From positions 1 to 50,106 of the forward strand of contig JAJFHF010000097.1 of NCBI GenBank assembly GCA_021775775.1: a stretch of 50,106 bases of DNA, given 5' to 3'. Positions 9,589 through 20,035 of the stretch are shown here, in pieces. The stretch comes from Hyphomicrobiaceae bacterium. Its GTDB lineage: Bacteria > Pseudomonadota > Alphaproteobacteria > Rhizobiales > HXMU1428-3. The translations under genes and the position numbers were made by a program. Numbering within the stretch: position 1 is the first letter of the stretch; the number at the start of each line of letters is the position of its first letter. The notes below the pieces were generated by a model. The model saw nothing but the letters and a program-made list of their open reading frames with translations, did not search any database and was not told the origin of the DNA.

Positions 9589-11818
9589 ATTCTACTGCGT
9601 TTTTTAGTGGCAATTCACGGATGCGGTTTCCTGTGAGATTAAAAATGGCATTGGCTAAAGCTGGCATTGATGGCGGGGTGCCTGGTTCGCCGACACCGCT
9701 AATATGAGGTTTGTTTTGCAAGGTTTTGACCTCTATTTGGGGGGCTGTTGCCATGCGTAGGGCATCATAGCTATCAAAATTACCTTCAACGACTTGCCCA
9801 TTTTCAAAGGTAATTTCACCATAGATAGCGGCACTAAGACCATAGATGATGCCAGACATCATTTGAGCTTCAATGTTACGTGGATCAAGGGCGGTGCCAA
9901 CATCAAGGGCGCACCAAACCTTATCTACTTTGAGGCCATCTTCGCTGTTTGAAATTTCTATGATTTGAGCAACGGGGGTATTAAAACTATAAGTAAAAGC
10001 AACACCGCGCCCTTTGTTTTTGGCTAAAGGTTTGTCCCAATCGGCCATCTCAGCGACGGCCTTTAGAACTTTATAAGATGGTTCATGTTCATTTTTCATC
10101 AGTTGTAGACGCATGGCAACGGGGTCGATGTTTTTAGATGCAGCAAGCTCATCAAGAAAACATTCATGGAAAAAACCGTTGTAGGAATTGCCGACTGAAC
10201 GCCAAGGCCCAAGGGGCACAGCAATATCTGAAATGTATCCATTTACTTGATAATGTTCAATGGCATAGGGTTGATCAAAGCTGCCTTCAACCAGTATTTT
10301 GTCTGGCCCAGGAGGTGCCATGCCCATAAAACGGCTGCTAAATTGTTGGAAACAGGAAGGGCTGGCTATATCGGCTTTTAAAGCAATTGGTTGGTCGTTG
10401 CCCATGCGTCCTTCAAAATGTGCAATTGCGCCAGGACGATAAAAATCATGGCGCATATCTTCTTCTCGACTCCATGTGGTTTTAATTGGCAGACCTGGCA
10501 TTGCCATAGCCATTTTAACGGCCAAATCACTAAAGTCATATTCACAGCGGCGGCCAAAGCCTCCCCCCATATAAGGGGTATATACTGTTACAGCCTCAGA
10601 ATTGAGACCGGCAACTTTAGCGGCATGATCGCGAACCAAAACGGGTGCTTGATTGCCCGCCCAAACCGTTAATTTATCATCTTTTAACAGGGCAACTGCG
10701 TTCATTGGTTCCATGGTTGCATGGGCAAGAAACGGAACGGCGTATTGCGCCTTGATAATATCTTTTGTTGGTACCAAAGCTGTGTTTACATCCCCATCAT
10801 CGCGCAAAGTCGAATTGGGTTCATTGTTAAAGGCTTGCTCAATTTGTGAGAATATGGCTTTTGTATCAGGTGGATAGGGGGCCTCTTCCCACTCGATTGT
10901 AATTTTTTTTGCAGCTTCAAAGGCTTGCCAGGTGTTGTTAGCGATCACACCAATCCCGTCGCCTAAATCAACAACCTTTTTGACGCCAGGCATCTCTTTT
11001 GCTTTTTTTGCATCAAATGATTTCATCTTCGCGCCGAGCTGCGGGTTCATCCGGATCGTTGCAAAAAGCATCCCTTCAAGTTTGGTATCTATGCCAAACT
11101 CGGCTGTGCCTGTGACTTTCTCTACCATGTCAACACGTGGCATGTCTTTACCAAGATAGCGCCATTCAGATGGGTCTTTTAATTTGGGTGCTTCGGGTGG
11201 TGGGATTTTTGCGGCTTCAGGTGCCAATTGAAGATAGGAGAGCTTTTGTCCATCTGGTAAGATGACAAACCCATCTTTGGTTTTTAAGGTTGATGCTTTT
11301 TGTCCCGTTTTGTCAGCGGCCGCTTCAATCATGGCATAACGGGCGGCAGCTCCGGCAAGACGCATTTTTTCAAAGGCATCGCGTGTGGAGGTGGAGCCCC
11401 CTGTTATTTGTATTCCCATAATTTTTCCGACGGCACCCATGATATTTTCTAATTTATCTTTAGTGCTGTTTTCTTTATATTCGGGATAGGGCAATGTAGC
11501 GACTTTTTCATTATAGTAAGTGCCGCTTGCAGGGCCGTGCATGGTTTTTATATCTTGCCAGGCAACATCCAATTCTTCTGCTACCAATGCGGCCAGGGTT
11601 GTGTGCACACCTTGCCCCATTTCCGCGCGCGGTGTGATGATGGTTATTCCCTCTTTGGTAATCAAAAGATAGGGGTTTAGGGTTGTTTCACCCTTACCAG
11701 GCTTTAAAGGATTTTCCAGCTCTTTTGTGACTTGGTAATAGCCAAAAGCAACGCCGCCCGCGATGGCGGCAGAACCGATGAGAAAAGTGCGTCTGGTGAT
11801 TGTTCCTAGTTTTCCCAT
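9581..11818 (-). CDS. molybdopterin-binding subunit of a xanthine dehydrogenase/aldehyde oxidase family enzyme (isoquinoline 1-oxidoreductase beta-like), Tat signal
   Basis: MGKLGTITRRTFLIGSAAIAGGVAFGYYQ (twin-arginine leader), RAEMGQGVHTTLAALVAEELD, YMGGGFGRRCEYDF, GVGEPGTPPSMPALANAIFNLTG. ORF-track start at 11917 overlaps the upstream gene, so the ATG at 11818 is preferred. Confidence 0.9.
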   Translation of the reverse strand: MGKLGTITRRTFLIGSAAIAGGVAFGYYQVTKELENPLKPGKGETTLNPYLLITKEGITIITPRAEMGQGVHTTLAALVAEELDVAWQDIKTMHGPASGTYYNEKVATLPYPEYKENSTKDKLENIMGAVGKIMGIQITGGSTSTRDAFEKMRLAGAAARYAMIEAAADKTGQKASTLKTKDGFVILPDGQKLSYLQLAPEAAKIPPPEAPKLKDPSEWRYLGKDMPRVDMVEKVTGTAEFGIDTKLEGMLFATIRMNPQLGAKMKSFDAKKAKEMPGVKKVVDLGDGIGVIANNTWQAFEAAKKITIEWEEAPYPPDTKAIFSQIEQAFNNEPNSTLRDDGDVNTALVPTKDIIKAQYAVPFLAHATMEPMNAVALLKDDKLTVWAGNQAPVLVRDHAAKVAGLNSEAVTVYTPYMGGGFGRRCEYDFSDLAVKMAMAMPGLPIKTTWSREEDMRHDFYRPGAIAHFEGRMGNDQPIALKADIASPSCFQQFSSRFMGMAPPGPDKILVEGSFDQPYAIEHYQVNGYISDIAVPLGPWRSVGNSYNGFFHECFLDELAASKNIDPVAMRLQLMKNEHEPSYKVLKAVAEMADWDKPLAKNKGRGVAFTYSFNTPVAQIIEISNSEDGLKVDKVWCALDVGTALDPRNIEAQMMSGIIYGLSAAIYGEITFENGQVVEGNFDSYDALRMATAPQIEVKTLQNKPHISGVGEPGTPPSMPALANAIFNLTGNRIRELPLKNAVEFA

Positions 11819-11822
11819 TTCC

Positions 11823-12287
11823 CTAACTCCTTTGCAAACGCGTTGCCGCTTCATGGATGGCGGCGCGTATGCGCGGGTAAGTGCCACAGCGGCATAAATT
11901 GCCCGACATGGCGTCATCTATGTCTTCATCGGTTGGTTGGTTGTTTTCTTGCAAAAGGGCTGTTGCGGCCATGATTTGGCCGGATTGGCAATAGCCGCAT
12001 TGGGCGACTTGGTGTTCCACCCAGACTTGTTGGATGATCGTCATATTTTCAGGGGTGCCAATGCCTTCGATGGTTGTGACTTTACCTTCAACGTCACCAA
12101 CAGATAGGGAGCATGACCTTGTTGGTTCACCATCAACAAGAACTGTGCAAGCGCCGCACATGGCGATGCCGCAGCCAAATTTTGTACCGACAAGCCCTAG
12201 TTCATCGCGCAAAACCCAAAGAAGAGGCGTTTGTGGGTCAGCCTCTATTGTTATATCTGAGCCATTGATGTTTAGGGAGCGCCCCAT
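11823..12287 (-). CDS. (2Fe-2S)-binding subunit (isoquinoline 1-oxidoreductase alpha-like)
   Basis: [26 protein letters not shown] and [17 protein letters not shown]...[18 protein letters not shown], two [2Fe-2S] Cys motifs. Confidence 0.93.
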   Translation of the reverse strand: MGRSLNINGSDITIEADPQTPLLWVLRDELGLVGTKFGCGIAMCGACTVLVDGEPTRSCSLSVGDVEGKVTTIEGIGTPENMTIIQQVWVEHQVAQCGYCQSGQIMAATALLQENNQPTDEDIDDAMSGNLCRCGTYPRIRAAIHEAATRLQRS

Positions 12288-12362
12288 TTATTGATACCTA
12301 ATTTTTACACTACTTGTTCAGATCGACTTTATCAGTTTTTTTCATCTAATGTATGATAAAAA

Positions 12363-12875
12363 CTAGGCGTCGGGCAATTTCCAATCTGGGCGTGGGAAAT
12401 GGCAGCTATATCCATTTGGATTATGTTCTATATAATCTTGATGGTCTTTTTCAGCTTCCCAGAAGGTCCCATTGGGAACCAGTTCTGTTACGATTTTTCC
12501 TGGCCAAAGATTTGTGCTCTCCACATCTGAAATGGTTTGAATGGCGGTTTGTTTTTGCTGCTCTGATGTATAGAAAATAGCCGATCTATATTGGCTGCCA
12601 CGATCATTGCCCTGTCTGTTTGGGGTTGTTGGGTCATGGATTTGAAAAAACAAAGCAAGTAAGGCGCGGTATGAGAGTTGGGCCGGATCAAAGATGACTT
12701 CGATGGCTTCTGTATGGCCGGTTGTGCCGGTTTTTACGTCGTTGTAGGTGGCGTTTTCTAGCTGCCCGCCGGTGTAGCCAACACGGGTTTTAAGGACACC
12801 AGCTTGTTTGCGAATGAGATCTTGCATGCCCCAAAAGCAGCCTCCGGCTAAAAGTGCTCGTTCTTGAGAGGGCAT
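12363..12875 (-). CDS. msrA: peptide-methionine (S)-S-oxide reductase
   Basis: [37 protein letters not shown]...YEDVKTG-like region and [17 protein letters not shown] active site. Confidence 0.95.
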   Translation of the reverse strand: MPSQERALLAGGCFWGMQDLIRKQAGVLKTRVGYTGGQLENATYNDVKTGTTGHTEAIEVIFDPAQLSYRALLALFFQIHDPTTPNRQGNDRGSQYRSAIFYTSEQQKQTAIQTISDVESTNLWPGKIVTELVPNGTFWEAEKDHQDYIEHNPNGYSCHFPRPDWKLPDA

Positions 12876-12879
12876 GACG

Positions 12880-13329
12880 TTATTCCTTTTCAAATAAAGC
12901 TAAATAAGAAGTGTAACCTCTTTGTTCTAACTGTGTGAGAGGGATGAATTCTAGGGCGGATGAGTTGATGCAATAGCGCAGGCCCGTGGCTTCCTTTGGC
13001 CCGTCAGGGAATACATGACCAAGGTGGCTATCACCATATTTGGAGCGCACCTCAGTGCGGCGCATGCCGTGGCTATCATCAAACTCTTCAATAATGTTGT
13101 TTGTTTCTAGTGGCTGGGTAAAGCTTGGCCAGCCACAGCCTGAGTCGAATTTGTCATTTGATGAAAAAAGAGGTTCACCAGAGACGATATCAACATAAAG
13201 CCCTTGGGAATTGTGATCATTGAACTCATTGCTGAAGGGTTGTTCTGTGCCGTTTTCTTGGGTGACACGATGTTGTTCTTTTGTCAGCTTGGCTATTTTA
13301 TCGGGGTTTTTTTTGTAATTCTCGGTCAT
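12880..13329 (-). CDS. msrB: peptide-methionine (R)-S-oxide reductase
   Basis: [11 protein letters not shown]...[15 protein letters not shown]...[28 protein letters not shown]. Confidence 0.95.
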   Translation of the reverse strand: MTENYKKNPDKIAKLTKEQHRVTQENGTEQPFSNEFNDHNSQGLYVDIVSGEPLFSSNDKFDSGCGWPSFTQPLETNNIIEEFDDSHGMRRTEVRSKYGDSHLGHVFPDGPKEATGLRYCINSSALEFIPLTQLEQRGYTSYLALFEKE

Positions 13330-13495
13330 AATTTAGAAGCTCTGTTTCTTTTGGATAGGTTTGGTTTTTAAGAAAACCTATGTGTTTTTTTGAGTATATC
13401 CAAAAGAAGGGCCTTTGAGCAAGATGGGGGCAGAGAGGAGCAAGCAAGACGGCTTTGAAAGCCATCTTGCTTTAGGGGAGGATTTGGTTTTACTG

Positions 13496-13885
13496 CTAGC
13501 GCTTGGTGCAGACCCAGCGCTTTACTTTGCAATTGTTATCATGCTTGCGGCAGGTTTTACGGGCTTTCCACTTGGCATTTTTTATGCTGTTACCCCAATG
13601 GGCACCCCAGCCACCATTCTGTCCTATGGCCACTGCGCCGCATGCGTTTCTAAACCAAGTGGCGATGCGGCAATCAGATGCATATTGGCGGCATTTTTGA
13701 AGCGCTTTGTTGTTTGCTTTCCATTTTGATGAATAATCAAAGGACCATCCCATTGCCTTGGTAGAGGGAGAGATGGCTATGGCGCCAAAATAATTTTTTG
13801 CACTCGCCTGGCTCGCGGTTATGGCTAGAAATAATCCGGTGATGAGCGTTAGGATTATGGCTTTGCCGCTTTTTGAATTGTTCAT
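13496..13885 (-). CDS. secreted DUF4189-like protein
   Basis: Signal peptide (LTLITGLFLAITASQASA) then NYFGAIAISPSTKAMGWSFDYSSKWKANNKALQKC...CGAVAIGQNGGWGAHWG, which fits the DUF4189 pattern. Confidence 0.8.
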   Translation of the reverse strand: MNNSKSGKAIILTLITGLFLAITASQASAKNYFGAIAISPSTKAMGWSFDYSSKWKANNKALQKCRQYASDCRIATWFRNACGAVAIGQNGGWGAHWGNSIKNAKWKARKTCRKHDNNCKVKRWVCTKR

Positions 13886-14292
13886 GACCTTACGTTCCTT
13901 GTCGTTTTATCATTTTGTGTGTTTATCTGTGTCCAGCTTTTTTAAATCGATGATTATAGTTTTAGATTATTTATACGATTGGCTCAAATTAAAGATTTGT
14001 AATATTGCTATAAACTTCATTATATCAATGCTTTAAATTTTATCTTGATGATTGTTATTGATATCAAAAAGATCCCTTTTAGGAGGTTGTACATGGGGGG
14101 CTTAAAGCTTATATCATTTAATGGTTAGAATGATTTATGGTGTTTTGATGAGAACATTTGTTTATAGTGTTCTTGTCTTCTAACTCAATTGCAGTGTAGT
14201 GGTGGATATTCAAAGAATTTCCTTTTATGATAAGAATTGATGCGTAGAGTTTAGACTAAAATGTAAGAATTATAATTGTGAGGTTAAGGAAT

Positions 14293-15324
14293 ATGCGTTG
14301 GAGAGATCGCGAAGGTAGTCGAAATGTTGAGGATCACCGTGGCCGCCAAGGAGGGCGTCAGGGCGGGCGATTTGGATTGCCATTTCCTGGAGGTGGCGGA
14401 CGAAAAATGCGTATGCCTGGACGCCGTGGTGGTGGGATTAGTATTTGGACCATTGTGATTATGCTGGCCTTTATGTATTTCACGGGTAAGTGCGACCCTG
14501 GTATGATTTTGCGTGAGATTGCAGGCGGCCAAGGGCAGTTTCCCCAATTAGAACGCCAACAAAAATCACCACAAGCGCCGCGTATTGATATTGATCCTTT
14601 ACCTGACACAGGACAAGATTTTCGCCGGCCTGGGGAACAAAGCCAGTTAGGCAAGCCACGTCCTCAAAACGCTGAGATGAAAGATGAAATGGGTAAATTC
14701 ACCTCTGTGGTGTTACGTGAGACAGAACTTGTCTGGCAGAAGATTTTCAAACAAATGGGACGGACTTATAAAGAGCCAACACTGCGTTTATTTGAGCAAT
14801 CTACGCAATCAGCTTGTGGCCCTGGTATGCGGGCAATGGGACCATTTTACTGCCCACTCGATCAAAAGGTCTATGTTGATTTGCACTTTTATGGAGAATT
14901 GAAACGTAAATTCGGCGCGCCGGGTGATTTTGCGCAAGCTTATGTGATTGCTCATGAGGTTGGCCATCATGTGCAAACCTTGCTGGGGATTGCTGGTAAA
15001 GTTCAAGCGCGTAAAGCCCGTATCTCTAAACGAGACGGTAACGCTTTGCAGGTCCGAATGGAATTGCAAGCTGATTGTTTTGCTGGTCTTTGGGCGCGCC
15101 ATGCTGATGCAACCAACCAAATTTTAGAAGATGGTGATTTGGAAGAAGCGATTAACGCGGCGTCTAAAATTGGCGATGATAATATTCAACGTAAAACCCA
15201 AGGGCATGTTGTGCCAGAAGCCTTTACGCATGGCACATCTGCGCAGAGGATGCGCTGGTTTAAAGAGGGATATGATACGGGCAATATGCGCTCATGCGAC
15301 ACCTTTAATGCAACCTCGCTTTAA
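14293..15324 (+). CDS. neutral zinc metallopeptidase (YpfJ-type)
   Basis: MRWRDREGSRNVEDHRG..., HEVGHHVQTLLG zinc motif, MELQADCFAGLWARHAD. Confidence 0.92.
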   Translation: MRWRDREGSRNVEDHRGRQGGRQGGRFGLPFPGGGGRKMRMPGRRGGGISIWTIVIMLAFMYFTGKCDPGMILREIAGGQGQFPQLERQQKSPQAPRIDIDPLPDTGQDFRRPGEQSQLGKPRPQNAEMKDEMGKFTSVVLRETELVWQKIFKQMGRTYKEPTLRLFEQSTQSACGPGMRAMGPFYCPLDQKVYVDLHFYGELKRKFGAPGDFAQAYVIAHEVGHHVQTLLGIAGKVQARKARISKRDGNALQVRMELQADCFAGLWARHADATNQILEDGDLEEAINAASKIGDDNIQRKTQGHVVPEAFTHGTSAQRMRWFKEGYDTGNMRSCDTFNATSL

Positions 15325-15387
15325 TTAAAAAAGATTTTTAATTCCATATTTCTTTTTTAAAAAGCCCATATATAAAACTTGTTGTTT

Positions 15388-15423
15388 GCTCAGCCCCTCT
15401 TTTTTATAAAAGAGGGGCTGAGC
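15388..15423. terminator. bidirectional rho-independent terminator
   Basis: GCTCAGCCCCTCTTTT-TTAT-AAAAGAGGGGCTGAGC, perfect 16-bp stem between convergent genes with flanking T-rich and A-rich sequence. Confidence 0.9.
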
Positions 15424-15440
15424 TTATTTTTAAAACAAAA

Positions 15441-16319
15441 TTATATATCGCTGCCTTGATAAACCGTTTGTTTGCAGTAGGTTTTTAATTGTTGCAAATG
15501 ATAGCAAATCTTGGCGGCATCAAGTGCATTTGGAAGCGGGCCGGTTACCAATTTATATTGAGGTTTGTTATCAACCACTAGCGTGACGTAACGCGGGTTA
15601 AGTGCCGCCAATGATGAACTGTATTTGGTTGTTAAGCGCACCCAGGCATTTTTGAGCTTTTTCAGATCTGGGTAATTGCCTAAGGAGACAGCAAACATGG
15701 TGCGGGTTACTTCAGGCTTAAAAGGGATCATCTCTGATTTAAGGGGGGGTTGGGCTTGTAATAGAATGGGTATAGGGATCTGTTTTTTGGCTCGCTCTTC
15801 AACAGGGGGGGTGGTTTGATTGATCTGTTTTTCAATTTTTTGGGTGTCGAGGCCGGCACCTTGGAGGTTGTTTCCTTGTTTATCTTGGCTCTTTGTATTT
15901 AAGGCGGTTTTTACGTTGATCAGTGGTTTTGCTAATGTCCCTGTAACGGAGCCTAAATTCTCTTCAATTTTTTTAATTCTTTTGGCCAGTGCAGTGTGAT
16001 CTTTATTGAACTGAGCGACCTTACCATTTACCTTATCAATCTTGTTTTCTAACGCATAATATTTGTTGTTTAGCTCTTTGAGTTGTTTGTTTGAGAGCGC
16101 GATTGTCGATTGAATTCCCTTAAGGTGGTTTTCTATGACCATTTTTTCTTTTGGCTGCTGGGCAGGTGTCGACATGGCTGTTTGGACGGCTGTTTGGCTT
16201 GGCATAGTGTTGATCATGAGGTTGGCTATATATCCCATGGCGCCTAGCGCGGCTACGATCCATAGAGTTATATATAAAAAAGATGAGCCAGAAGAAGATT
16301 GGCGTTTTGCTTGGCTCAT
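15441..16319 (-). CDS. membrane-anchored coiled-coil protein with SPOR-like C-terminus
   Basis: MSQAKRQSSSGSSFLYITLWIVAALGAMGYIANLM (TM), coiled-coil middle, and C-terminal FAVSLGNYPDLKKLKNAWVRL...YKLVTGPLPNALDAAKICYHL resembling a SPOR fold. Confidence 0.65.
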   Translation of the reverse strand: MSQAKRQSSSGSSFLYITLWIVAALGAMGYIANLMINTMPSQTAVQTAMSTPAQQPKEKMVIENHLKGIQSTIALSNKQLKELNNKYYALENKIDKVNGKVAQFNKDHTALAKRIKKIEENLGSVTGTLAKPLINVKTALNTKSQDKQGNNLQGAGLDTQKIEKQINQTTPPVEERAKKQIPIPILLQAQPPLKSEMIPFKPEVTRTMFAVSLGNYPDLKKLKNAWVRLTTKYSSSLAALNPRYVTLVVDNKPQYKLVTGPLPNALDAAKICYHLQQLKTYCKQTVYQGSDI

Positions 16320-16630
16320 ATGATTGACCTTTTCGCACTCTTGTTTGTTTGAAATTGAGCCTTGGTACAAATAATTTTAAAAATGCAAGTGCATCTAAAA
16401 GTGAGCGCAGGCTGGTATTTTGATCATAAGTTCTATGAGTCGTTGATTTTGGTCAATTGGGAAAGAGAGTGTTTTGGCATAGTTTTTGCCTAAAACGGTG
16501 TAATAACTGCTCACTATTGGTGCAAATTGATTGTTTATTGTGTCATTCTTTCATAACGTCTTGCCTGACTGTCTTTGAACGTCGATTCACCTGATTTTCG
16601 TAAAATAGCATTAAATAGAAAGTTTCCTTT

Positions 16631-18004
16631 ATGTCTTCATCTTCTCTTCTGATTGTTGTTTTGGCAGCAGGAATGGGAACTCGAATGAAATCGAGCCATC
16701 CCAAAGTCATGCATAAGGTTGGTGGTAAAGAGATGGTGGGGCATGTGATTGATCTTGGCGTGGCTCTGGGAGCTGATGAGTGCGCTGTTGTTGTTGGGCC
16801 TGATATGAGTGCGCTTGAGCAGGTTGTTAGCAAGCATTTTAAGCAGGCTCAGATATTTGTGCAGGAAGATCGTTTGGGTACGGCTCATGCGGTGTTACAA
16901 GCGCGCTCGGTGCTTAACACAGGGGCGGCAAATGAAGGGCTTGTTTTGGTTTTATATGGAGATACGCCGTTATTAACCAAAGACGCTTTGCAAGGGCTCA
17001 TCGATCAGCTCCATAATGGTGCTGATGTCGGGGTTTTGGGCTTTGAGGCTGAGGAGCCGACAGGCTATGGTCGTTTGTTGCTTGATGAGGCAGGTGAATT
17101 GGCCGCCATTCGCGAAGAAAAAGATGCAAGCGATGAAGAGAGCTTGGTGTCGTTTTGTAATTCAGGCGTTATGGGCTTTGCGCGCAAACATATGCTCGAT
17201 TTGCTAGATCAAATTGAGAATAAGAATGCCAATGGGGAATATTATTTAACTGATGCCATTGAAGTGGCGCGCACGCGTGGTCTCAAAAGTATTGCGACTG
17301 TCTGCCGGGAAGATGATGTGCTTGGCGTGAATGATCGTGTGCAGCTATCACAAGCAGAGCGGATTTTTCAAGATCGCAAACGCGTTGACGCCCAGCGCGG
17401 TGGGGCAACATTGATTGCCCCCGAGAGCGTGTTTTTCTCAAGCGATACTGTTATTGGCCGCGATGTGATCATTGAGCCGCATGTGGTTTTTGGCCCTGGA
17501 GTGACCATTGAAGATGGCGCGTATATTCATAGTTTTTGCCACCTTGAACAAGCGGTGATTGGGCCGAACGCTTTGGTTGGTCCTTATGCACGGTTGCGCC
17601 CGGGCACCACTTTGGCACAAGGGGCCAAGGTTGGAAATTTTGTTGAGATTAAAAAGGCGACCATTCAAGAGGGGGCGAAAGTTAATCACCTCACTTATAT
17701 TGGGGACGCTGACGTTGGCGCGCGGGCTAATATTGGGGCTGGGACCATCACATGTAATTATGATGGGTTTTTTAAACATAAAACCATCATTGGGGAGGAG
17801 AGTTTTGTTGGATCAAACTCATCTTTGATCGCACCGGTGACAATTGGCAAAGGGGCATTTATAGGCTCTGGTAGTGTGATATCTGAGGATGTACCTGATG
17901 ATGCCCTGGCGATTACCCGCCCGAAACGACAAATTTTTGAGCGCTGGGCTGTGCGGTATCGGGCCAGCCAGCAACGCAAGAAACAATCCTTGAAACATAC
18001 GTAA
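16631..18004 (+). CDS. glmU: bifunctional UDP-N-acetylglucosamine pyrophosphorylase / glucosamine-1-phosphate N-acetyltransferase
   Basis: VVLAAGMGTRMKSSHPKVMHKVGGKEM plus left-handed beta-helix repeats (IGPNALVGPYARLRPGTTLAQGAKVGNFVEIKKATI). Confidence 0.97.
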   Translation: MSSSSLLIVVLAAGMGTRMKSSHPKVMHKVGGKEMVGHVIDLGVALGADECAVVVGPDMSALEQVVSKHFKQAQIFVQEDRLGTAHAVLQARSVLNTGAANEGLVLVLYGDTPLLTKDALQGLIDQLHNGADVGVLGFEAEEPTGYGRLLLDEAGELAAIREEKDASDEESLVSFCNSGVMGFARKHMLDLLDQIENKNANGEYYLTDAIEVARTRGLKSIATVCREDDVLGVNDRVQLSQAERIFQDRKRVDAQRGGATLIAPESVFFSSDTVIGRDVIIEPHVVFGPGVTIEDGAYIHSFCHLEQAVIGPNALVGPYARLRPGTTLAQGAKVGNFVEIKKATIQEGAKVNHLTYIGDADVGARANIGAGTITCNYDGFFKHKTIIGEESFVGSNSSLIAPVTIGKGAFIGSGSVISEDVPDDALAITRPKRQIFERWAVRYRASQQRKKQSLKHT

Positions 18005-18041
18005 AGTTTAGAAATGGCACGTGATTTGCTCTTATTAGGGA

Positions 18042-18059
18042 AACACGCTACTGCGTGTT
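18042..18059. terminator. hairpin between glmU and glmS
   Basis: AACACGC-TACT-GCGTGTT, perfect 7-bp stem 38 nt after the glmU stop. No strong T-tract follows, so function is uncertain. Confidence 0.4.
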
Positions 18060-18205
18060 GAAACTAATCTTTATGAATTGTTTAAATTGCGTCAAATTAT
18101 CACTTTGAGACAAGTTTGAACCAGGAAACTGTGCATTTTTCTTAAGGTTTTGAGGCAAATTCTTATAATTTTTAATTCAATAAACCTATTTGATGGAGCC
18201 AATTT

Positions 18206-20035
18206 ATGTGTGGGATTGTCGGCATAATCGGAACTGAACCGGTGGCGGTGCGTTTGCTGGATGCTTTGAAACGCTTAGAATATCGCGGCTATGACAGCGC
18301 CGGGATTGCAACCTTACATGATGGTAAATTAGAACGACGCCGGGCTAAGGGTAAACTTGTTGCGTTGGAAAAACGTTTGTCTGATGAACCGCTGGGCGGG
18401 ACGATTGGGATTGGGCACACGCGTTGGGCGACACATGGGAAACCAACGGAGAAAAATGCGCATCCTCATATTTCTGGTGGGGTTTGTGTTGTTCACAATG
18501 GCATCATAGAAAATTTTAAAATTTTACGTGCTGAGTTAGCCAGTGATGGCTATGACTTTGTTACTGAGACTGACACGGAAGTGATTGCGCATTTGATTGC
18601 CAGAGAGATTGATGCTGGCAATGATCCGCAAGCGGCGCTTAAGGCTAGTTTGGAGCGCCTTGAAGGGGCCTTTGCATTGGCTGTTTTGTTTCAAGGGCAT
18701 GACAATTTAATGATTGGGGCGCGCCGTGGTAGCCCCTTTGCAATTGGTTATGGATCTGATGATCAACCTGGAATGTTTATTGGGTCTGATGCGTTTGCAC
18801 TGGCCCCGTTTACCAATCGGATTGCTTATCTTGAAGAGGGTGATTGGGTGGTGCTGTCCAAAGATAGTGCCACAATTTATGATGAGGGCGGGGCGCAAGT
18901 TAACCGACCGATCACAACCTCTATGGCCAATGCGTTGCTCGTGGATAAAGGTAATCATCGTCATTTCATGGCGAAAGAAATTCACGAACAGCCTGAAGTG
19001 ATTTCGCGTACGCTTTCGCACTATATTGACCTTGGTAATGAGAAAGTTGATTTCTCTTCGCTTGATATTGATTTTCAATCGTTAGACCGGCTGTCTATCA
19101 CAGCGTGTGGGACGGCATATTATGCCGGGCTTGTTGCAAAATATTGGATAGAGAAATGGGGTGGCTTGCCGGTTGATGTGGATGTAGCTTCTGAGTTTCG
19201 CTATCGCGAACCATTGTTAAGTGATAACGGGGCGGCTTTGTTTGTGTCACAATCGGGTGAGACAGCTGATACTTTGGCTTGTTTGGCCTATTGTAATGAA
19301 AAGAACCAAAAAACGCTTTCAATTGTAAATGTGCAAGAAAGCTCTATTGCGCGTGGGTCCGATGCGGTCTTACCAACGTTGGCTGGCCCTGAAATTGGGG
19401 TTGCGTCGACCAAAGCGTTTACCTGCCAGCTAACTGTGCTTGCTGCTTTGACCATTCATATCGGGCGCCAACGCGGTGTCCTTAGCAAAGAGCAAGAAGT
19501 TGAATTGGTGCATTCCCTCGTTGAAGTGCCACGGTTAATCTCTGAGATGTTGGTTGAGGAAGCTAAGATTGACGCGATATCGCAGCAGCTTGTTCATGCT
19601 AAAGATGTGCTTTATTTGGGCCGCGGCATTCATTACCCCCTTGCTTTAGAAGGGGCGTTAAAATTAAAAGAGATTTCTTATATTCACGCCGAGGCTTATG
19701 CGGCTGGTGAGTTAAAGCACGGACCGATCGCTTTGATCGATGAAAATATGCCGGTTGTGGTGGTGGTGCCAAAAGATGGTTTGTTTGATAAGACCATTTC
19801 CAATTGCCAAGAAGTTGCCGCGCGCGGCGGGCAGATTATATTTATTAGTGATTGTGACGCTAAGACCACGGGTTGTGATTTTGTTAGTCAGATCTCATTG
19901 CCCAGGGGCAATGAATTTATTGCCCCTTTACTATGCGCGATACCGGTGCAGTTGTTAGCTTATTATACAGCCGTTCATATGGGAACGGATGTTGACCAGC
20001 CGCGTAACTTAGCAAAATCTGTTACGGTTGAGTGA
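18206..20035 (+). CDS. glmS: glutamine--fructose-6-phosphate aminotransferase (isomerizing)
   Basis: MCGIVGIIGTEPVAVRLLDALKRLEYRGYDSAG and C-terminal NLAKSVTVE. Confidence 0.98.
   Translation: MCGIVGIIGTEPVAVRLLDALKRLEYRGYDSAGIATLHDGKLERRRAKGKLVALEKRLSDEPLGGTIGIGHTRWATHGKPTEKNAHPHISGGVCVVHNGIIENFKILRAELASDGYDFVTETDTEVIAHLIAREIDAGNDPQAALKASLERLEGAFALAVLFQGHDNLMIGARRGSPFAIGYGSDDQPGMFIGSDAFALAPFTNRIAYLEEGDWVVLSKDSATIYDEGGAQVNRPITTSMANALLVDKGNHRHFMAKEIHEQPEVISRTLSHYIDLGNEKVDFSSLDIDFQSLDRLSITACGTAYYAGLVAKYWIEKWGGLPVDVDVASEFRYREPLLSDNGAALFVSQSGETADTLACLAYCNEKNQKTLSIVNVQESSIARGSDAVLPTLAGPEIGVASTKAFTCQLTVLAALTIHIGRQRGVLSKEQEVELVHSLVEVPRLISEMLVEEAKIDAISQQLVHAKDVLYLGRGIHYPLALEGALKLKEISYIHAEAYAAGELKHGPIALIDENMPVVVVVPKDGLFDKTISNCQEVAARGGQIIFISDCDAKTTGCDFVSQISLPRGNEFIAPLLCAIPVQLLAYYTAVHMGTDVDQPRNLAKSVTVE

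Noticed and set aside
18005-18205. Possible glmS ribozyme or riboswitch in the glmU-glmS gap
   Set aside because: Only a simple 7-bp hairpin is visible; the glmS ribozyme is essentially known from Gram-positive bacteria and its core is not recognisable here.
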